Below, piece after piece: positions 24,470 to 35,777 of a stretch of 47,310 nt of DNA. The first letter of the stretch is position 1, and each line of letters opens with the position of its first letter. The position numbers were made by a program, and so were the translations under genes. The stretch lies in NCBI GenBank assembly GCA_943704425.1, contig CALSCP010000904.1, positions 67,097-114,406 of the forward strand, given 5' to 3'. The notes under the pieces were generated by a model. The model worked only from the letters and a program-made list of their open reading frames with translations. It searched no databases and was not told where the DNA came from. Source of the DNA: Ministeria vibrans ATCC 50519. Taxonomy: Eukaryota; Opisthokonta; Filasterea.

Positions 24470-25740
24470 TTACGGTTCTTTCTTCTTCTTATGCTGTAGA
24501 GCTTCGTCGCGTCTGGACTGGATGTACCAAGGAGCGGCGGCACGCGCTGCTGCTGCCAGCCAGGACTATCTTCTGGGCAAAGCCTTTGACGAGACAAAGC
24601 TCGTCTCCAAGTCGGATGTGATTGAGGCATCGGGAAGCGGACCAGCCGTGCCCGGCTCGCTCTTCGTCTCAGACTCTTCTGGTCCCGTTGATGTGATGGC
24701 AAAAGTTCGTGAGGACCCAATGTTCCTCATTAAGAAGCGCGAGAAGGAATCTCTACAGTCTATCTTGGATAACCCCATGAAAATGCGGGAGATTGGAAAG
24801 GTATAGAAACCACAAAACAAAAAAAAACAAAATTAATCACATCTCCCGCGTGCTACAGATGAGAGAGCAACTCAAGAAGAAGAAGAAGAAGAGCAAAAAG
24901 CATAAGAAACACTCGCACCGACACCACGACGACCAGAGCGACGGCTCAGCATCAGACACTGTAGTTCCTACCCCAGCTGCTCCGTCAACCGCCACCACCA
25001 GTCACGATCGCCATCGTTCACCGTCTCCCCCGCCACACCACTCGCGTCGTCGCTCGCGCTCGCCTTCTGCCTCCGCCCGACACGAGCGTGCCCACCAATC
25101 TCACGAACACTCGTCGTCTTCCTACCGGCGCCCATCCCACCGCTCTCGCTCGCCATCACCACCAAGACGTCACCGTCGCTCCTCTCGCTCTCCTCCTCCT
25201 CGCAGTCAGCCCTACCGACGTCGCTCCCCTCCTTCCCCTCAGCCGCACCTGTACCGTCGTCGTTCTCCTCCCGCTCCCCGCCATCGCTCCCGCTCACCCC
25301 CATCCTCCCGCCACTACCGACGAGCCCCGTCGCGCTCCCCGCCACCACCACCACGACAACGACGCCCCTCCTCTCCTCCTCCACCCACGTCAACCCCCTC
25401 GACGACGACTTCTACCACTACCACCGACGACAGTGCTCGTCTTGCCGAAGAGCGCGCGGCCCGTCTCGCCGCAATGCAGTCTGATGCAGTCTCACACGCA
25501 GAGGACCTTCGCAAGCGCGCCGAGCAAGATCGCACCGCTGCTCGCGCAGAGAAGGCCGCGTGCAGCCTGCAGCAGCAGCAGTTGCAGGGTTTGGGTTCTG
25601 CTGATCCGGCTTTTCTTGCTCAGGTCAAACGCGATTCGTACGACACAGGCGCTACCTCGTCACTGCAGGATCGTCTGCGTCGTAAGGTGCACTCTGTCCA
25701 GCGCACCGCTGAGAGCGACTCTAGTTTCATGCGCAAGTAA
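24090..25740 (+). CDS. CWC25: Pre-mRNA splicing factor CWC25
   Basis: Exons 24090-24155, 24246-24370, 24500-24800 and 24859-25740 sum to 1374 nt, 457 residues. CWC25 joins the activated spliceosome (NineTeen-associated) and promotes the first transesterification. The N-terminus carries the family hallmark GGGDLNLKKSWHPKTLHNVE, followed by KVWKAE and an EEKAKIEQLRKELEQER coiled coil. RLDWMYQG and the block DPMFLIKKREKESLQSILDN follow as in known CWC25. The last exon opens with a lysine run, then a long Arg/Ser/Pro/His-rich RS-like domain, then a conserved-looking tail. The third intron holds (GT)n. The start is fixed by the MGGGDLNLKK motif. Confidence 0.93.
24430..24468. repeat. (GT)n microsatellite in CWC25 intron
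   Basis: About 19 GT dinucleotides lie between CWC25 exons 2 and 3, roughly 30 bases before the acceptor. Confidence 0.95.
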
Positions 25741-26558
25741 GTTGCCCATTTTCTTGCTAACGTGGGTTTGTTGTACAATTAAAACGATCAACACAAACAA
25801 TCACAATCACGTATTTTGTGAGTGTGTGCATGACAGTATTGGATTGGATGGTTGATATCAAGACGGTTTGGAATCATAATACTGGCAGTCATGCCTTCAA
25901 GTGTGGGTTCAAAGGATTCACTTTGACATATGAGCTCTATTTAACAAGAGTTAAATACAAGAACTGTGTTTTGCCCTCTTCTTTTCTTCTTTGCATTGTC
26001 TTGTTAGGTTGTCCCTCGGCATCGTTGTCGTTTTGCGCCAGCGTTGCGAAAAGAAACGCAGACAGGGCCATTACCTCGAGGACAGAAAATGCCTTGAAGG
26101 CTCTGAAGATGCACAAGACAGCAGGGAGATTCCGTAGTGATCCGGGAAGAAAACAGTGGTCATCAGAAAGACTGCAAATGTGAGCTGAGTGAACACAAGC
26201 AGCGCAATGGGCGACGGCATTTTAAGTCGTCGAGGTCCACCACTGTCTTCACCATCAGTACCACCAGCTCCATATTGGCGCGGTCTGCTTCGTATCGAGC
26301 TGTCGTCTGCTGTTTGAAGTTCTCCAGGCGTCGCATCAATCGATAAGTCGACCAAACTCAAAGTTGCTATGGTATGAATAGACGTGATCAGAAGGCAGTT
26401 TAGTGCTAGTGCTGCTGTTGGTGTTCTTACGAGCAGATTCTGTCACCCGTGCCTCGCTCTGACTAAGCGACTGCTCCACCCCCGCATGGGCCGAAACGGA
26501 AATTCCGTGAGACTTGCATGTAGGCCCAGTCACCCAAGCAAGCGACTATCCCCACAGC
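25741..26558. other. Gene-poor stretch with a possible membrane-anchored exon
   Basis: No convincing gene is seen here. On the minus strand, 26340-26071 stays open and encodes RPRQYGAGGTDGEDSGG followed by a hydrophobic segment (PIALLVFTQLTFAVFLMTT), the layout of a small tail-anchored protein such as a Sec61-beta type. No ATG opens that frame and I could not connect it to an upstream exon. A second frame over the same bases is also open, so this is only a candidate. Confidence 0.3.
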
Positions 26559-26947
26559 TTATTTAAACTGGTTGACTCTTGGGCGAGCTCTGCGTGCTGC
26601 CTTCCCTGTGGTGGCCGGTACGTTACAAACGACCTGAAACATGAAGTAAAGAAACCGATATATCGTACCATTCTACCATAGAGACCGCGCAAAACGTCGC
26701 AGTCGAGCTTCACCGCCGCACATTACCTTTTGGCAGCCCTGCAACCCCACAACAGATGGCTCGCGTCGCCGCTACTCACGTCATAGCCACCATAACCGTG
26801 TAGCAACAGCTTGCATACTTGCAATTTGTCACTGTGTTTGTAACCACCGAGGACTGCCTTCTCACGGTCTTCTGAAAGCAGAAACGCGTCCGCTTCGATT
26901 TTGGATTTCATTATTTTCATTTTTGTGTTCAGTAATTTTTCATTCAT
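26559..26947 (-). CDS. Small two-exon hypothetical protein
   Basis: Exon 26947-26780 ends at a canonical GTGAGT donor in phase 0. Exon 26633-26559 begins after TTTCAG, also phase 0, and ends at TAA. The joined product is 80 residues. It is charged and helix-prone in the first half (KIMKSKIEADAFLLSEDREK), has a Gly/Tyr-rich middle (LLLHGYGGYD) and a basic tail (GKAARRARPRVNQFK). I do not recognise the family. Clean splice sites and natural composition favour a real gene, in a stretch otherwise poor in genes. Confidence 0.5.
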
Positions 26948-27684
26948 ATCTATAGGCCTGAGTCACGACGTAGCCTGGTGTTGCCAATCCACGTTAAAGC
27001 GTTAAACTACTGGTAAAGTGATCTTGAAATTTATGAAAATTCTTTCGCTCCCCTCGCCGTTGGCCTTTTCGCTCTTGCGTGGCTGAGTATGACTATCTAG
27101 CACACGCGTTAATCATTTCGATGGGTCAAGGACCGTCTCTCGCTGACTCGTTTTCGCACGGGTGACTTTTTCCTGTCACCAAAAAAAAAAAAAAAAAAAA
27201 AAAGATTGCGTCACTCGAACTTTTCGCTCTCTTTTTGCTCGCTAACCTTCAGTATATGTTGTCCTTTGAGGGCTGGCGACCGTGAATGGCTATCATTCGT
27301 TCTTCGCTGCCCAGTTTTGAGTCTTGTTAAATTTCCTTTGCCGTCCCATGGTCAAGTGAACTTGCACGGCCGCAAGTCTGCACAGCATATTCTTTTTAGC
27401 GCTCCTGGACGTATCTGCAGCTGAACTGTTAATCGTTTTAACTGTTAATCGTTTTACGACGTTTGGAGAAGTTCAAACGAATTCATACGAATATGGAAGA
27501 ACAAGAGAAATGCAACATTTGTTACTGATACAGTCGCCTCGCGAAGCCCAGCACATTCATTCGAATACACACGTCGAGATGGAGAACATTTTGTCGGACA
27601 CCTTTTCTTTTCTTCTCCCACACCACGCATTAATAATTATTTCATTAATTTATTTATTCCTAGATTTTTTTGTTTGAAAAAGCT
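26948..27684. other. Intergenic, 23-base A run
   Basis: This 737-base spacer lies between a minus-strand and a plus-strand gene, so it should hold two promoters. It contains a pure A run at 27181-27203 and AT-rich sequence toward 27630-27680. No coding signal is seen. Confidence 0.55.
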
Positions 27685-28049
27685 ATGGCCGAGAGCAGCG
27701 AAACTTTGTGTTTCACGACGACACAGGTAACGAAAGGAAGGCACCCTTGGGAACTGCGAGTGATTAACAAGTATTTTAGGGGGTTGTGAAAGACATTCAG
27801 GAGCGCAACGACACGACTCGCACAGTGAGAGTTCGCCTGCTTGAGCAAACAGGCCGAGAACGCGAGCTGCGTATCTACGATCACACACCACTCATAGAAC
27901 AGCTAAACTATCGAAAGATGACCCCGCCTTCCCACGTATACGGAAGTGACCGTTACGACAAAATCCGGTCAGGAGTTGTGCGGGCATGTGCCAGAGGCCA
28001 GCTGATCACTCTACAATGTTCCAACAACGTAATAACATCTGTCTTGTAA
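27685..28049 (+). CDS. Small conserved-looking protein, unknown
   Basis: Exon 27685-27726 (MAESSETLCFTTTQ) is joined in phase 0 to 27780-28049 through a 53-nt GTAACG...TTTTAG intron, giving 103 residues. The body is rich in Arg and Val and reads like a compact globular domain: VKDIQERNDTTRTVRVRLLE, ELRIYDHTPLIEQLNYRKMT, YDKIRSGVVRACARGQLITL. I do not recognise it. Its stop codon is 27 bases from that of the L-asparaginase on the other strand, so the two 3' UTRs must overlap or be very short. Confidence 0.6.
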
Positions 28050-28076
28050 TACAAAACACAAAGTAAACACGTTTCT

Positions 28077-29894
28077 TTAACGGTAACGGCCTTGCTCCAA
28101 GTCCATCACGATCATCATGCGTTTGAAGAACGCGTGCAAGTGGCGAATCTCCGGATCAGATGCAACCTTTGGGTTGGGGTTGCTCGAGTTGCTCTGCTCT
28201 GAACCGCCAGGATCCTCACCTGATTGACTTTCTTCTACGATGATGATTTAGAGTAAAAAGTCACATAATACCTCCCGAAATAACCTTGGAATTCCGAATC
28301 CGAAGGATCCAACGACATGAAGACGACAAGTTTGGCAAAGGTCGCTTCAGTAGTGAGTTCTCCTGAAGTCGAAAGACTGTCGTGCAGCGCCTAAAAGGTA
28401 TGGTTCAAAGCAATTATGAGAAGAATAATAATACAACCCAAACAATTAGGAGAAGAAGAACAATACATACAACCCATATAGTTATACGAAGGAACAGAGC
28501 TTAAATTTGTAAGGGTTACCGGAACACCAGCGCTGTACTTGTCTTTCATGCTTTTACCAGCCAAACACTCAGTAGTCACCGCCGCGACACCACCGCTGTT
28601 CAGAAACTCTCGAAGAGGGGTGACGAACCTCTCGCGATGACCAGGTTCGTCGAGATCGCAGGGGCCATTGCCAACACCAAAACACTCCAGCACTACACCG
28701 GAAAAGGCGGACAGAGTGACAGGACGGAGATCAATTCCAGGGTATAGCTTGATAATTCCGACTGGCCTACAGGAAAGGTTGTGCTTAGCAGCAGATATTA
28801 TAAAATTTGAAACAAAAGTAAAAATAATGCCAATAATAATAATGGTAATAATACTATACTTCGCATTGACGCCAAGAGGAGCGGAGAGACGCCACTTGGA
28901 CGGGACGTCTGTAGGGTCATTCGCATTTGACGAGGGATCAACGCCACCGTCAACGTCCAGTTTGCCATCAATCATCTCACCAAGTAAGGGCTTGCGAGGT
29001 GAGCCAAAGGCATGACGTCGCACTGAGTCCACTTTGACAACAGCATTTCCCACCACTATATATACACAAGGGTCATGTAATTTTCCGGATCCAAAAAGTC
29101 TCTTACTCAATTTGTCGTTGAAAAACACGGAGACAGTCTTCACACCCTTTCGAACCGCTGCAAACGCCCCCAAGAAGTTGGCAATCGCGTCCGTCCCTGC
29201 GGTGAAAATGGGAATCTGAGCCCCGGTCACAACAACGGGTTTGCTCGTGAAGCGCAGCATGTATTTGAGAGCTGCTGCCGTGTGCGCGAGTGTGTCTGTT
29301 CCGTGAATGATAATGAACCCATCGTAGTCCTGATACAGATCCTTGATCTTGCTGCCAATCTTGCGCCACTCGGCAGGAGTCATACCCGATGAGTCAATGC
29401 GAACGAACTGACGTGCTGTATGAAAGAAATTTCAAGATCAGCTTCAGATTAACAAGCCAAGAGAACAAAGCACCACACACAGTGCTAAAGCAAGACTGCA
29501 TAACTCAAACAACTCTTACCGTCGTCATCGTCAGCGATGTACTGCATCTCGACCGTCCATTTACTTGTATCTTTCACCAGCGCTTCAAGCTTCGTTTCCA
29601 CTTTACCGCGCTCGGCTACTTGTAGCGGACCGTCACCAGTAGCCTCCATTCCAAAAGTTCCCCCTGTGTCAATGACCGCGAGTTTGCCCGTTTCCTTTTC
29701 CTCCTGCAAAATAATCATGACTCTGCAAATAGATAGGTATCTTGTTCTGTCGAACCAGCGGGTCATTTTCAACTCTGTTGGATGAGTCTTCCCTACGTCG
29801 AGTAACATTATGTTCTTTTTCTCCCTCCTTCAAATTGTCATTATGATTACTTCGGTTGCTGGGCAGATGTGGCGCCGGACGAAGCGACAGACAT
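28077..29894 (-). CDS. L-asparaginase
   Basis: Exons 29894-29851, 29722-29520, 29415-29107, 29055-28860, 28766-28520, 28390-28285 and 28234-28077 sum to 1263 nt, 420 residues. It hydrolyses asparagine to aspartate and ammonia. Both catalytic threonine motifs are present: VIDTGGTFGME near the N-terminus and IIHGTDTLAHTAAALKYML. Further family marks are PVVVTGAQIPIF, VSVFFNDKL, VKVDSVRRHAFGSP and GVVLECFGVGN. Joining exon 3 to exon 4 restores NDKLMVGNAVVKVD, which fits the family. The short first exon (MSVASSGATSAQQP) is the least certain; translation could instead begin at VMIILQEEK in exon 2. The Ser/Asn/Pro-rich tail has no clear counterpart. No strong signal peptide is seen, so it is probably cytosolic. 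Confidence 0.9.
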
Positions 29895-30424
29895 GACGAA
29901 TCTGCAATTTGACAGAGAGCACGGGATAATGTAAAACAACATAATACATTTACGCGAGGAAGCGGAGACATTTGACATGATTCATATGAAGGAACGGTGG
30001 GACAATGACAGATGAGAGAGAAGTCTGCCTAAGGTACAGTTGGAAGAGGCATCGTATCAGGCCATTGGCGTAAGATCAATCGACGCTCGTATAGCTTAGA
30101 AAGCGGTTCGCGAACGAAGCGAACTTCGTTTCGTCAAAAAAGACGCGAGAGTGGCTCTCACATTAAATCGCCGCCCTCTGCCATCACATATTCTTCATCA
30201 ACACGCTAGATGCATTATACATCCAACGTTGGGCCTGAGAGAAACGCCTCTATTTGCAGGAGATAGCAACGTTTCGCGTTGATGAACATAAAACTGCACA
30301 CAGAACCCGTACACGTACACGTACTCTTCGGCCGAGTGTTTGCAAGAGGCGACACACTGAGAACTTAGAAAAGGAGTGAGAGAGTGAGTGATCAGACTGA
30401 GTGTTCATAAAAGTATTTGGCGTA
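29895..30424. other. Asparaginase upstream region
   Basis: This 530-base stretch upstream of the asparaginase start should contain its promoter. I see no convincing gene on the plus strand. On the minus strand the end of a long open frame (30768-30250) falls here. Confidence 0.5.
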
Positions 30425-30666
30425 ATGGTAGCCATGGACGCGGTTGGTGGGCGCTGCAGAGTGTTTTTCGAGGTGGAGAGAGGAGGCGTGTTGCTTTCGT
30501 CAAAAGTGAACGATATGACGGCCTTTCGAGGAGTGGAGGTAGCCTCCATAGAAGCTATTGCAGTTTTGGTGAGTGATTGACACAGAAAATACAACTCATC
30601 TGTATGTGTAGTGAGGTTCAGGGCGCGGACAAAGGCTTTGTGATTATTCGGCACAGACGCCCATAG
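30425..30666 (+). CDS. Candidate small two-exon protein, antisense to another open frame
   Basis: ATG at 30425 opens MVAMDAVGGRCRVFFEVERG and runs 48 codons to a canonical GTGAGT donor after 30568. A TTCAG acceptor resumes in phase at 30622 with GADKGFVIIRHRRP and a stop, giving 62 residues. The 53-base intron matches the shortest introns elsewhere here. On the opposite strand, however, an uninterrupted frame of 172 codons or more (30768-30250) also reads like protein, for example DYDLWASVPNNHKAFVRALN, but lacks an ATG. Only one is likely real; neither family is recognised. Confidence 0.35.
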
Positions 30667-30836
30667 ATCATAGTCCCTGTTGACACCACTGCCATTCATC
30701 ACTGGCACCTGTTTGTAAATTGTAGCCGGAACGCCTAGTGTGTTGGTGCCCTCCCCGACTGATGCCACGCCCTCGTCCAGCCCTGTGCTGAGTGTGCTCC
30801 CACAACTTTAGCTCGCTTTCCGCTCTGCTTGACGTT

Positions 30837-30935
30837 TCTCTCTCTCTCTCTCTATCAATTTTTTTCTCTCTCTCTCTATCAATTTGTTCATCTCTCTCTC
30901 AATTTGTTTATCTCTCTCTCTATCAATCTCTATAA

Positions 30936-31034
<99 letters not shown>

Positions 31035-31046
31035 TCTCTCCCTCTC
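30837..31046. repeat. (CT)n microsatellite block
   Basis: CT-rich sequence with TATCAATTTGTT-type interruptions passes into about 45 uninterrupted CT units and a CCCTCTCTCTCCCTC end. No gene is assigned here. Confidence 0.95.
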
Positions 31047-31175
31047 GTTGAGATCCAAATATGTAGAGTCCTTTTTGAAATTCAAAAAATCTATCCTGAG
31101 CCCAGCCTTCTAGATAGTTTGGCGATGCACATTAAAAATCATTGGCAAGAATTTAAAATATTTGAACTACAATTA

Positions 31176-31298
31176 TAATTATTATTATGTCAATGATGCA
31201 AGAAGACGTATGAGAGTAATTATTATTATGTCAATGACGCAAGAAGACGTATGAGAGTAATTATTATTATGTCAGTGACGCAAGAAGACGTATGAGAG
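31176..31298. repeat. 41-bp tandem repeat, three copies
   Basis: Copies at 31176-31216, 31217-31257 and 31258-31298 differ at only two positions. The unit starts with a TAATTATTATTATGTCA-like AT-rich half and ends with GCAAGAAGACGTATGAGAG. It lies downstream of the Brl1/Brr6 gene and overlaps no gene model. Confidence 0.95.
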
Positions 31299-31397
31299 AC
31301 ACTGACAATGTAGAAAAAGCAAAGTACAGGTATGGTGTATGTACAGACAAACAGAGAATGGTGTGAAAGATAGAGTGTTCAAACATTCTATAGCGGT

Positions 31398-32689
31398 TTA
31401 GCGGCGCTTCTTTGAATAGTCAAGACGACCCTACACAAAAACAAAAATCAAGTTGATCTTCAATTTTAGGGGGGAAGGGAGAGAAGGTTTTACCATCTGA
31501 AGTGAAATAGGCACATGGTGAAAGGACGGGTCGGACTGGGCGGAGGAGGAGAGAAGAGAGGAGCGATGGGGAATGGGGAAGCGCGAACGCAGTGCAATGT
31601 TGACGAGCAGCAGACACACAAAGAGGAGTGTCAAGAAGACCATTGTTTTGTATGTGATGGGCTCCACAAAGCTGTTGAGAATCCCTGCAAAGGTCTCTGC
31701 TGAAATTCGTGCCCTGATTGATTACGAGAAGAAACCGATAATAATAAACATTATTGAGAAGGAGATCCGGAACAAGAAAGTGTGCGTGTGTTTGTGTGTT
31801 ACCGTCCGACTTGGAAGGCGTCGCGGGTCATGCACGTCTCCCACTCGGCACAGAGTGCCTGCATGGCGGGTAGGCGCGTGGACGGTTCACAGAGATTTTC
31901 AGTGTATTTACGTGCACATAGGGCGATTTCTTGGAGGGCCTCTGCAATGAGATGAGATACAAATTTAGTATCTTGCATGCTAGCGTGAAGGCGGCGATCA
32001 GCGTACCGCCGCGATAGTGATCGACTTTGAGCTCAATGTCGTGGTTTATGGTGACAAGCAGACTGTAAAGCACGTAGAGAATGACGCCCACAAAGATAGC
32101 ATTGAGGAACAGTTGAAGGTAGCTACGCAAGAGTGTTGTTGTGTGACTGTGCACTCCTCCAAGTCGCGTTTTTTTGTGTGTGTGTTTTTCGTACCTTGAG
32201 ATGATTTGAGGAAGGTACAAGTGGTGTGATCCACTGGCAGACGTACGCCGCCGTCGTCTGCGCGAGCGTACGCTGCTGGCGACGCTTGCATCGCTCTCGT
32301 TTGACGACGACGACGAATGAGTCGATCGTTTGCTCTTGTCCTACAGAGAGAGAGTGTGTGTGTGCATTTGGGGGGGCGTGAGTCCGTGTCTTGTTATTGG
32401 AATGAATTGGTGGGGTGGTTCAATGGCATGTGAGCGCAAAGAGAGAGACGAGGGAGTGCAAATTGGAGCGTGGGGTGGGAAAAAGATGAGATTGATCCAT
32501 TCGAACCTGTTTTGGTCGTGACAGAGTCGATTTTGGACTGAAGTGATCATTAGTGGCGCAAGGGGTCGAGTGAGACCGAGTGGGAGTCATAGAGGCGGCG
32601 CCGCTTGGCCACAGCAGCTCGCTTTGCGATGGGTGCTCGTCATCAATTTCCATTGGCGATGCGCCCGTCTCATGCCTTGAGCGGAACAT
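31398..32689 (-). CDS. Brl1/Brr6-like nuclear envelope protein
   Basis: Exons 32689-32507, 32340-32195, 32122-32007, 31941-31803, 31713-31494 and 31430-31398 sum to 837 nt, 278 residues. In yeasts Brr6/Brl1 are nuclear envelope proteins needed for nuclear pore assembly and membrane lipid homeostasis. The N-terminal third is Ser/Arg-rich and probably disordered. A first membrane segment (LFLNAIFVGVILYVLYSLLV) is followed by the diagnostic perinuclear domain with its four cysteines: EIALCARKYTENLCEPSTRL, then MQALCAEWETCMTRDA. FAGILNSFVEPITYKTM and a second membrane segment (FLTLLFVCLLLVNIAL) follow. The last exon adds GRLDYSKKRR. The family is known from fungi and various protists but is absent from animals. 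Confidence 0.92.
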
Positions 32690-32838
32690 GGTCGCTGTCA
32701 CACAGTGTGTGTGTGTGTGTGTATGTATGTATATATGTATGTCGGTGTCGGTGTAGACGACTACAGATGCCGAAAACAAAAAAAAAATAAAATAATTTGA
32801 CTGGAAGAAAAGACGCGCACTGCATTGAATAGACAGAA

Positions 32839-35416
32839 TTACAAGAGTGGCTTGGACTTGTCGACAGTAATGGTTTTCTTGAGTTTTCCCTTGGCAAAGC
32901 CCTGAATGGAGCCGAGAAGGGCACCGCGAGCAGCTACACACATGAAGTACATTATTGTTGAGTTTGATATGAATGGGCATTACTCTTTTGGTGCTTCTTA
33001 CGCGCTTTGACTTCGGCAGGGATGTTGGCGGGTGGCGGTGGGGGCGCAGAAGGAGCGGGAGGGGCAGTGGGAGGCGGAGGAGGGGCAGCCGGGGCAACGG
33101 CAGCGGGTGCAGATGCGCGCTTTGCAGGTGCACTACTGGCAGGCTGTGCGGGCGCAGGCGGAGGTGCAGTAGTGGCGGTAGTAGTAGTGGTAGTCGTGGA
33201 AGTAGTGGTGGTTACGGCAGCCGAGGCACGACGCACACTCATGGTTGCCTTGTTCTCTTCAATCGTCAGCGGCTCGACGTCGTCCAAGAAGGACCGCTTC
33301 TGCTGAGTCTACACAAACAAAAAGAAACCAGCATGAGAACATGTATATGCTCCCATCATCCGCCACTTCTCGTACCTGAGCAGCGGATGCGGCTGCCCTG
33401 AGGTGCCCCGTTGCGTCCTCTTCAGCCTGACGGCGCAGGTACTTGGTGTACTTATACGCCGTCTTTTGTACTTCCAGCATGCGTGCCTCGTAGCGCGTGC
33501 GGATCACGTCCAGAGCAGTGCGCGTGCGCTCCTTCACCTTGAACGACGCCTAACACACAAATAAAGAAAAGAAGGGTGTGAGAGAAGAAATAGGACTCAA
33601 GTAACAAGACGTACACCCGCAACAATGCACTCGATTTCGCCAAAGAAGGGATTTGCAAGAAGGTCATCGACAGACGGAAGACCCCGCTTGATTCCCTCGC
33701 GCGTCACCAGAGACGTCAAAATGTCCTAAGGAACAAATTAAAAGTGAGTGAGTATGTGTGAATGTGAAGTGTCCCTGCGCGTTTGTCGCCTATCATACTC
33801 TGAGCGGGTCGGACATTTTCTTTGTCGGCTCGACAGAATCGACCGCACTGACAAGCAACTCGACGCCATAGGCCATCTCATAGAGGACACGCCCAAAGCC
33901 ATAAATGTCCTCCTGGCGACACCCGCGCACGCGCCGCTCATACTGCAGAAACGTTTTGTGCCGCGACGGAACCCCCAGAAGTGTGTTCTCCAGGTCGGTC
34001 AGTCTACACGTACACACACGCAGAGACAGAAACAGAGAGAAAGAGAGAGGAGAGGGGAAGAAACAAAGTGATAGAGAGAGAAAAACAAAGTGATAGAGAG
34101 AGAAAAACAAAGAAATAGAGAGAGAGAGAAACAAAGTGATAGAGAGAGAAAAACAAAGAAATAGAGAGAGAGAAACAAAGTGATAGAGAGAGACAAGTCA
34201 GTGAGCCGCACTCTCGATTGACCCTTAAAGATGTACTTGCAGACTCCGTCGACAATGAGCACATTGCCCGAGTGCAGATGCCCATACGGGAACCCACTTC
34301 CCGCAAGATACTTTAGTCCCTATCGCGCACCAAAAGGTTAGCTGCGTCTTTTTCTTTCTTCGCTTCGTACTTCGAGAATCTCGCGACCGTATTTTCTGAT
34401 TTTCGTCTCGTCAAGAGGCTTTCCCTTGCCACTGTAGTACTTGCGGAAAAACTGGTTCTTGGGCTTGCAGCGATAGATGGCGTCCTTGAGCGAGCCCGGC
34501 GAATTCCACTTGCGAATGATGGCCCCGCATCCCGCATGGTACCCCACCAGCTCGACGGGGTAGATGTGCGGGTGCTGCGACGGAGAAATCGAGGTAAAGC
34601 CGTGAGTGAGCGAATGAATCCAAAATATGCTCAACCCCTCCAGTAGGTTCGTCATTCGCCCTCTCTCATCGTAATTTTTCCCTCTCTCGATCACTTTGAA
34701 CTTTCTCCCTCACACTTTGTGTTCTTTCTCCCTCTCCCTCCATCACATTGTTCTTTTTCCCCTCTCCCACTCTCTTAATCACCCCCGTTTGTTTCTTTCT
34801 CCTTCTTTTCTCTCCATCTCTTCCTCTGTTGCTTACCACCATCTTTTTAAGCGTGTTCTTCATGGCCCCGGCAATATCGTCCTCGAGCAACTGACAGTCG
34901 CATCCACGCGCAACCCACGAAATCACATTCTGATCGGCCAACTCGAAAAAATGCTTCTGTATCCGCCACCCTATGAACAATAGAAGATAGCAACGCATAA
35001 GTTTTAGAATTGGCCGCTCACAACAGAAAACAGTATACCCATGACGTCGAGGAGACTGACAATCTGCCACTGCGGCTGAGAGCGGAAGAACATGGCGGCG
35101 TTTCGTCTTGCTTGCGCTGTGCATTGATGAGGAAAGTGTTCCATGAGTTGCCCACTGGTCTCGAGATGTACCTTCAAAGTCAAACTGGTAGTCACGGTCG
35201 CCGGTAAAGGTGCGAAAAGTTATCAATCTGGAGATGATCGGATGAACAACAATCGCATCAAAGTACGCCTAGAAAAACGACGAGAAATGTTTGTGACGAG
35301 CGATTCCGGTACATGACTCAAACCTGCAAGTCCATCTGTCGCTTGTGGACAAATTCTCGGTCTCTGTTTCCAAAGACGCGCTTTGGCGGGAGCGGCAGCT
35401 CAAAGTACGGACACAT
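32839..35416 (-). CDS. PXK: PXK-like PX-domain pseudokinase, N-terminus missing
   Basis: Eleven exons (35416-35324, 35268-35172, 35116-35039, 34970-34837, 34574-34371, 34319-34237, 34003-33799, 33725-33615, 33549-33376, 33308-33002, 32933-32839) join in phase to 526 residues. PXK proteins bind phosphoinositides and act in endosomal trafficking. Visible: second half of a PX domain (LPLPPKRVFGNRDREFVHKR), the MFFRSQPQWQIVSLLDVMGW region, a kinase-like domain with GSLKDAIYRCKPKNQFFRKY, FPYGHLHSGNVLIVDGV and LTDLENTLLGVPS, a Pro/Ala/Thr-rich stretch, and a WH2-like end (RGALLGSIQGFAKGKLKKT). DFG is replaced by DLE, as in inactive members. The first half of the PX domain is absent. An acceptor (CTCTAG) precedes the first visible exon, so upstream exons probably lie in or beyond the N gap. 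Confidence 0.9.
34030..34190. repeat. GA-rich minisatellite in PXK intron
   Basis: About seven copies of the AGAGAGAAACAAAGTGATAG-type unit, some reading AAAGAAATAG, occupy the intron between PXK exons 34319-34237 and 34003-33799. The unit matches the array at 18550-18940. Confidence 0.9.
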
Positions 35417-35499
35417 TGCCTAGAGAGCAAATGCACAATCGGTGAGTAAGCGAGTGAGTGAGTGTGTGTGTGTATCTTTCTCATCTCTCCTCTCTCAAA

Positions 35500-35735
<236 letters not shown>

Positions 35736-35777
35736 CTCTGTCGATATCTCTTGCTCCGTCTTGGTTGTTGATCTTAC

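Noticed and set aside
28668-29015. Similarity between an antisense asparaginase frame and the 30250-30768 frame
   Set aside because: Short matches such as FDE..TPP..S appear in both, but no extended similarity or shared order was found; treated as chance.
33007-33306. Gly/Ala-rich plus-strand open frame
   Set aside because: Antisense of the Pro/Ala-rich PXK exon 33308-33002, which is in phase with its neighbours.
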